Shown here in pieces: positions 59,620 to 64,000 of a stretch of 64,000 bases of DNA (the first letter of the stretch is position 1; each line of letters begins with the position of its first letter). The stretch comes from Gilliamella sp. WF3-4 (GTDB lineage: Bacteria > Pseudomonadota > Gammaproteobacteria > Enterobacterales > Orbaceae), in the NCBI RefSeq assembly GCF_001690275.1, contig NZ_LZGW01000037.1, positions 1 through 64,000 of the forward strand, read 5' to 3'. The notes below the pieces were generated by a model. That model had not been told where the DNA came from, made no database searches, and worked only from the letters and a program-made list of their open reading frames with translations. Both the position numbers and the translations under genes were made by a program.

Positions 59620-61107
59620 TTATTCTGTTTTGTTATGATAACGTTTATACGCTTGTTTGAAATGATCTTCCACTATATTGTTAGGTTTTTTATCAATAAG
59701 ACTAACAATAATAATTGCTATAGAAGAAAAAACAAACCCAGGAATAAGTGAATAAAGATTAAACCAATTAAAATTAATCCATAGCAATACCGTTACAGCA
59801 CCTGTTATCATTCCAGCTAGAGCACCATTACGAGTCATACGAGACCAAAAAACAGAAAATATGATTATAGGTCCAAATGCCGCACCAAATCCAGCCCAAG
59901 CGTGACTCACTAAATCAAGTACGCTATTATTTGGATTAATGGCTAATAAAATAGCAATAACTGAAACTAACAACACCATAATACGACCAACCCAAACAAG
60001 TTCTTTTTGTTTTGCTTTCGGTCTAAAAAATGCACGATAAAAATCTTCTGTTAGTGCACTTGAACAAACCAGCAATTGGCAACTTAATGTACTCATTACT
60101 GCCGCTAAAATAGCCGCTAGCAAAATACCAGCAATCCAAGGATTAAAAAGCAACTTAGATAGCTCAATAAAAATACGTTCATGTTTACCATTATTAATCA
60201 AATAAGCTAAATCTGGATGATGAGCAAAAAAGGCAATACCAAAAAAGCCAACGGTAATTGCACCACCTAAGCATAAAACCATCCAAGTCATACTAATTCT
60301 ACGCGCGTTTCTCATAACTTCATGAGAATCAGCCGCCATAAACCTAGCTAAAATATGAGGTTGACCAAAATAACCAAGCCCCCAACCTAATAAGGAAATA
60401 ACAGAAATAAAATCCATATGAGCCAATAAATTGGTATAATCAGGGTTAAGTGATTCAATATATACCATTGCATCAGAAAAACCACCTGCATTTACCATAA
60501 CCATAATTGGCGTTAAGATAAGGGCGAACATCATCAAACTAGCCTGAATGGTATCTGTCCAACTTACTGCTAAAAAACCACCAATAAAGGTATAGATAAT
60601 TGTTGCACCAGCACCAGCTAACATAGCCCAGCCGTAACTCATACCAAATGTACTTTCAAATAACTTTGCTCCAGCAACCACACCCGAAGCACAATAAATG
60701 GTAAAAAAGATAAGAATAATCAAAGCTGAAATAATGCGAAGCAAAGAACTTTTATCATCAAATCGCCGCGCAAAATAATCAGGTAATGTTAAAGAGTTAT
60801 GATTGACTTCAGTAAAAACACGCAATCGCCCAGCAATCAATAACCAATTGAGGTATGCGCCAATGATAAGTCCAATGGCAATCCAACTTTGAGAAATACC
60901 AAACAAAAAAACCGCACCTGGTAACCCCATCAGCAACCAGCCACTCATATCAGATGCACCCGCCGAAAGCGCAGTCACAACACTACCAATACGACGCCCA
61001 CCTAAAATATAGTCACCAAAATTCTGCGTTGATCGAAACGCAAAATAGCCAATCGCAATCATTCCTAAAATGTACACAGCAAAGGTAACAATCATGGGTA
61101 AGGACAT
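59620..61107 (-). CDS. putP: Sodium/proline symporter PutP
   Basis: It is a secondary transporter of the SSS family importing proline with Na+. At 495 residues it has 13 predicted membrane helices. Landmarks are YFAFRSTQNFGDYILGGRR, SAGASDMSGWLLMGLPGA and GWGLGYFGQPHILARFMA, all characteristic of PutP. No putA is in the window. The divergent spacer to nth carries a 15-bp direct repeat that may be an operator. Confidence 0.95.
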   Translation of the reverse strand: MSLPMIVTFAVYILGMIAIGYFAFRSTQNFGDYILGGRRIGSVVTALSAGASDMSGWLLMGLPGAVFLFGISQSWIAIGLIIGAYLNWLLIAGRLRVFTEVNHNSLTLPDYFARRFDDKSSLLRIISALIILIFFTIYCASGVVAGAKLFESTFGMSYGWAMLAGAGATIIYTFIGGFLAVSWTDTIQASLMMFALILTPIMVMVNAGGFSDAMVYIESLNPDYTNLLAHMDFISVISLLGWGLGYFGQPHILARFMAADSHEVMRNARRISMTWMVLCLGGAITVGFFGIAFFAHHPDLAYLINNGKHERIFIELSKLLFNPWIAGILLAAILAAVMSTLSCQLLVCSSALTEDFYRAFFRPKAKQKELVWVGRIMVLLVSVIAILLAINPNNSVLDLVSHAWAGFGAAFGPIIIFSVFWSRMTRNGALAGMITGAVTVLLWINFNWFNLYSLIPGFVFSSIAIIIVSLIDKKPNNIVEDHFKQAYKRYHNKTE

Positions 61108-61261
61108 ATTAAAAAAAACCTTATTTGATGAAATTAAAAAGAGTCGGCTAGCTTACCATAAAATCAGCATGCTAAAAAGACAGTGATGATGAATGTAAAT
61201 ACGCAAATAAATAAAACCGATATAATTTTTCAAATAAATTCAAATCACAATCTGTAATTTC

Positions 61262-61290
61262 GTACACTATCAATTAGTACACTACCAATT
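61262..61290. repeat. 15-bp direct repeat in putP/nth spacer
   Basis: GTACACTATCAATTA is followed directly by GTACACTACCAATT. The two lie about 155 bases upstream of putP and 100 upstream of nth in a divergent spacer, so an operator function is possible but not shown. Confidence 0.45.
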
Positions 61291-61388
61291 TTATTGTTTA
61301 TAACTCTAGAAAAACTAACAATGACCTACAGATAAACAATAAATAAAAGTATATAATATGTCTAAATAACTTTTAATATCATTATTTC

Positions 61389-62027
61389 GTGAAACAATTA
61401 ACCCGAATCCAAATTTTAGAAAGACTAAAGGATCATATTAAAGATCCAACAACAGAGCTAATTTATCAAACACCTTTTGAGCTACTAATCGCCGTTGTGC
61501 TTTCAGCACAAGCAACTGATGTGAGTGTAAACAAAGCCACTAAACCCTTGTTTGCTGTTGCCAATACTGCTGAGCAAATTTTGGCGCTTGGTATTGATAA
61601 ATTAAAAAGTTATATCCGCACTATTGGGCTATATAATAGTAAGGCTGAGAATATTATAAAAACATGCCAAATTTTAGTTAATAAATATCAAGGCGAAGTG
61701 CCAGAAGATTTTAATTCGCTTATTGAACTGCCTGGCGTTGGACGAAAAACGGCTAACGTTGTCTTAAATACAGCCTTTGGCTGGCCAACTATTGCCGTTG
61801 ATACTCATATATTTCGAGTCAGCAACCGCACTGGTTTTGCACCTGGAAAAACAGTTGAGGCTGTTGAAGAAAAATTGCTGAAAGTTGTACCTAAAGAGTA
61901 CAAAATCAATTGCCACCATTGGCTAATTTTGCATGGCCGTTATACCTGTATTGCGCGTAAGCCTCGGTGCGGTTCTTGTGTGATTGAAGATTTATGCGAA
62001 TTTAAAGAAAAAATTTACCCAGAGTGA
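61389..62027 (+). CDS. nth: Endonuclease III
   Basis: It is a base-excision glycosylase/lyase for oxidised pyrimidines. The helix-hairpin-helix LPGVGRKTANV contains the catalytic Lys, the Asp is in AVDTHIFRV, and the 4Fe-4S cluster ligands follow C-x6-C-x2-C-x5-C in the C-terminal CIARKPRCGSCVIEDLC. Length is 212 against 211 in E. coli. The GTG start is the only candidate at the right place. Confidence 0.97.
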   Translation: MKQLTRIQILERLKDHIKDPTTELIYQTPFELLIAVVLSAQATDVSVNKATKPLFAVANTAEQILALGIDKLKSYIRTIGLYNSKAENIIKTCQILVNKYQGEVPEDFNSLIELPGVGRKTANVVLNTAFGWPTIAVDTHIFRVSNRTGFAPGKTVEAVEEKLLKVVPKEYKINCHHWLILHGRYTCIARKPRCGSCVIEDLCEFKEKIYPE

Positions 62028-62032
62028 GAATC

Positions 62033-62572
62033 ATGCTAAATAAATTTAAATTAGATCATGAAGATATCGACTTATTTAAAAACAGTATTGGTAATATCAA
62101 AAAGATTAAGCAAGATACCGTTATTCATAAACCGATAAAACGCTCACAAAAAACGGTAGAAACAAAAAAATTACAACATGAAAAAGATCATGCTGAATTT
62201 TACTTTTCCGATAATTACCAACCATTATTGCAAGAAGATCCTATCCGCTATAGCAGAGAAAATGCTGATCCTTACGAAGTAAAAAAATTGCGCCGTGGAT
62301 TTTATAATCCAGAATTCTTTTTAGACTTGCACGGGCTTACTCAACAAGAAGCTAAAAAAGAAATTGCAGCCCTTATCGCTGCATGTTTAAGAGAAAGAGC
62401 GCATTGTGCGTGTATTATGTATGGTCATGGTAAAAATATACTAAAAAAACAAACACCACTGTGGCTTGCACAACATCCACGTATTATCTGTTTTCATCAA
62501 GCCCCCAAAGAGTTTGGTGGTAGTGCTGCATTATTGATTTTATTTGATATTAATGAATTAACAAATATTTAA
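62033..62572 (+). CDS. smrB: Ribosome-rescue nuclease SmrB
   Basis: It is an Smr-domain endonuclease that cleaves mRNA at collided ribosomes in E. coli. The Smr core LDLHGLTQQEAKKEIAALI, the GHGKNILKKQTPLWLAQHP stretch (VMYGHGK region) and FHQAPKEFGGSAALL are conserved, in 179 residues (E. coli 183). ATG 62033 is chosen over the GTG at 62024, since the family starts just before the LDHEDIDLF stretch. It starts 5 bases after nth, so both are cotranscribed. Confidence 0.93.
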   Translation: MLNKFKLDHEDIDLFKNSIGNIKKIKQDTVIHKPIKRSQKTVETKKLQHEKDHAEFYFSDNYQPLLQEDPIRYSRENADPYEVKKLRRGFYNPEFFLDLHGLTQQEAKKEIAALIAACLRERAHCACIMYGHGKNILKKQTPLWLAQHPRIICFHQAPKEFGGSAALLILFDINELTNI

Positions 62573-62937
62573 AATAACATATATCTCATCGATATATTCA
62601 AAAATATTCAATCATATTATTTCATAATATTTATTGTTATACGACTCACAACATATAGCTAACAAAGCAATCATTGTTGTCGAACAAAATATTGACGTTG
62701 TCGCATAAAATATATCTTTGTTACACTCATTTTTCATAGCAAAAAATATCCGTATAAAATGGATGACTAAATATTCAACATAATGGAAAAACAAAAAAAT
62801 CATATGATAGAGATAAATAGGTATAGAGAGGTTAGGAAAAATGTTAAAGTGCAATACCCAAAATTATTTAGCAATAAATTAGAAAAGAAAACTAATTTTA
62901 ATATTGGGTTGATTACCACTAAACTGCTATCTGTAAA
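62573..62937. other. Gene-free stretch between smrB and ryhB
   Basis: This 365-base AT-rich stretch lies downstream of smrB and downstream of the ryhB terminator on the opposite strand. The only ORF is a hydrophobic 80-codon frame on the minus strand that I do not believe. No clear smrB terminator is visible. Confidence 0.6.
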
Positions 62938-63031
62938 ATAAAAAAGCCAGCTTAATTAAGCTGGCAAACATTGGAAGCAATGTGAGCAATGTCATACTTT
63001 CCAGAAGCCTTTCTACGCTCTAACAAAGTAC
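62938..63031 (-). ncRNA. ryhB: RyhB-type Fur-regulated small RNA
   Basis: On the minus strand this 94-base segment contains CATTGCTCACATTGCTTCC (62973-62991), the conserved pairing core of enteric RyhB. The core is followed by a terminator hairpin, a perfect 20-base palindrome at 62946-62965 (GCCAGCTT-AATT-AAGCTGGC), and a six-T run. Upstream is a promoter with -35 TTGATT (63061-63066), a 17-base spacer and -10 TATCAT (63038-63043), and a Fur box overlying the -10. The predicted 5' end is about 63029-63031, so the length of about 92 bases matches E. coli RyhB (90). RyhB represses iron-using and iron-storage genes under low iron, with Hfq. The 5' end is inferred to within a few bases. Confidence 0.92.
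62946..62965 (-). terminator. RyhB terminator hairpin
   Basis: The 20-base perfect palindrome GCCAGCTTAATTAAGCTGGC is followed on the minus strand by TTTTTTATTTT. It forms the 3' end of the sRNA and the U-tail needed for Hfq. Confidence 0.9.
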
Positions 63032-63039
63032 GAATTAAT

Positions 63040-63058
63040 GATAATGATTATCATTATT
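63040..63058. promoter_or_regulatory. Fur box over the ryhB promoter
   Basis: GATAATGATTATCATTATT matches the 19-base Fur consensus at 17 positions, the mismatches being the centre and the last base. It covers the -10 element and spacer of the sRNA promoter, the position needed for iron-dependent repression. Confidence 0.92.
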
Positions 63059-63160
63059 AAAATCAAGCGTTTTTTTGACTACTTCTAGTTACATAGCAAT
63101 AAATTTATTATTCTCTTATTTTATAAATAATAAATTTACAGTTGCTCAATACAAAAAAAT

Positions 63161-63186
63161 AAAGCAGAAGCTTTCCCTTCTGCTTT
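63161..63186 (-). terminator. Terminator of obgE
   Basis: AAAGCAGAAG/CTTCTGCTTT forms a 10-bp stem with a 6-base loop and is followed on the minus strand by ATTTTTTT, 57 bases after the obgE stop. Confidence 0.88.
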
Positions 63187-63242
63187 TATAATACGATTTC
63201 ACGCAATGAATAAATTATTTTAGATTAAGACAATCATCCTTA

Positions 63243-64000
63243 TTATTTTTGATAAATAAACTCAACACCCTCTTCATCGCTTTCGTCCCAATCCTCAAAT
63301 TCTTCATCATCATCAAAAGCTTCATCCATTATTTGTTGATGATAATCATCCCACATAAACTCCACTTTTTCTGGCGATGATTCTGCCTGCTCGGTTTCAC
63401 GTGGATGTGCATTAATATATTCCATTAAATCCCAGCATAAAGCCTTTACACCTTCGTGGTTAATTGCAGAAATAGTATAATATTTATCTTGCCAACCAAG
63501 TGCCTTAGCAATTTCAGCCGCTCTCTCTGCCCCCTCTTCAGCACCTAATACATCCATTTTATTAAACACTAACCAACGCGGTTTATTAGCTAGTTTTTCA
63601 CTATACTGATGTAGTTCTTGGATAATGACTTTTGCATTCTCGATCGGATCAGAGCCATCAATTGGTGCGATATCAATTAAATGTACTAACACTCGGCAAC
63701 GTTCAAGATGCTTTAAGAAACGAATACCAAGCCCTGCTCCATCAGATGCACCTTCTATCAATCCGGGAATGTCAGCAACAACAAAACTCTGTTCGTTATC
63801 CATTCTAACCACACCCAAGCTAGGCACTAATGTTGTAAATGGGTAATCCGCTACCTTTGGCTTGGCTGCTGAAACAGCACGAATAAACGTTGATTTACCC
63901 GCATTAGGTAAGCCTAACATCCCCACATCAGCAAGTAATAATAACTCTAATAACACATCGCGTTTTTCGCCTGGCGTACCGTCCGTTTTTTGCCTTGGCG
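63243..64000 (-). CDS. obgE: GTPase ObgE/CgtA, N-terminal part outside window
   Basis: It is a ribosome-associated GTPase involved in 50S maturation and stress response. The frame is open to the window end, where residues [14 protein letters not shown] from the end of the Obg glycine-rich domain are visible. The G domain is complete ([26 protein letters not shown]). The C-terminus is acidic ([16 protein letters not shown]) and ends VEFIYQK, as in E. coli. The internal ATG at 63956 is not the start. It has its own terminator and is separated from the sRNA by about 190 bases. Confidence 0.96.
   Translation of the reverse strand, partial: PRQKTDGTPGEKRDVLLELLLLADVGMLGLPNAGKSTFIRAVSAAKPKVADYPFTTLVPSLGVVRMDNEQSFVVADIPGLIEGASDGAGLGIRFLKHLERCRVLVHLIDIAPIDGSDPIENAKVIIQELHQYSEKLANKPRWLVFNKMDVLGAEEGAERAAEIAKALGWQDKYYTISAINHEGVKALCWDLMEYINAHPRETEQAESSPEKVEFMWDDYHQQIMDEAFDDDEEFEDWDESDEEGVEFIYQK

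Noticed and set aside
62612-62854. 80-codon hydrophobic ORF on the minus strand
   Set aside because: Its composition is that of AT-rich non-coding DNA, there is no ribosome site, and it resembles no family known to me.
63040-63058. Fur box as an operator for obgE or smrB
   Set aside because: It lies downstream of both genes and exactly over the sRNA promoter, so ryhB is the only sensible target.

Overview
This window looks like a chromosomal segment of an AT-rich gammaproteobacterium related to the enterobacteria. The blocks ompA / dnaA-dnaN-recF-gyrB, yfgJ-der-bamB-yfgM-hisS-ispG-rodZ, tyrS-pdxY and nth/smrB/obgE, the rstAB pair, srfABC, gss and a RyhB-type sRNA are all enteric in character, while base composition is much more AT-rich than E. 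coli. A low-GC host-associated lineage such as the Orbaceae (Gilliamella-like) is my inference from gene content, not something the sequence proves.

Layout. (1) 1-5777, accessory toxin island: a partial immunity-like gene, a truncated IS3-family transposase, a polymorphic-toxin remnant with a 60-bp tandem repeat and a C9 homopolymer, a YwqJ-like deaminase toxin domain, two tandem YwqK-like immunity genes (the second with an internal 90-codon deletion) and a divergent endonuclease V. (2) 5834-9864, glnS and rstAB on the minus strand. (3) 10028-15830, two convergent operons (HAD phosphatase, alpha/beta hydrolase and two SMR-type transporters; against aminotransferase, GNAT/FemAB-like transferase and arginase-fold enzyme) that look like one small-molecule pathway of unknown product. 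(4) 16000-25275, mipA-like porin gene, rdgC, ompA, then the dnaA-dnaN-recF-gyrB replication block. (5) 25612-27099, an orphan adhesin-like exported protein. (6) 27527-47144, a 13-gene minus-strand cluster led by srfA-srfB-srfC, followed by a TPR membrane protein, a periplasmic VWA protein, an ABC ATPase, an FtsX-type permease, a SUMF1-fold protein, two coiled-coil lipoproteins and three tandem VWA membrane proteins. (7) 47431-49773, gss and ybeD. (8) 50062-61107, a long minus-strand housekeeping run (adk to putP). (9) 61389-64000, nth-smrB on the plus strand, an intergenic RyhB-type sRNA with its own Fur box, and the 5'-truncated obgE.

How the parts fit. The toxin island has the same logic as Bacillus subtilis ywqJKL: deaminase toxin, cognate antitoxin, and an endonuclease that repairs deaminated DNA. 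The srf cluster combines an actin/Hsp70-like ATPase (SrfB), a dynamin-like GTPase (SrfC), membrane-anchored proteins that share an N-terminal cytoplasmic module (SrfA and the three VWA proteins), an ABC exporter pair and periplasmic lipoproteins. It reads as one envelope-spanning apparatus whose function is not established, and it is the best candidate here for an undescribed system. The sRNA at 62938-63031 carries the RyhB pairing core, a Rho-independent terminator and a Fur site over its promoter, so it can be recognised directly from sequence.
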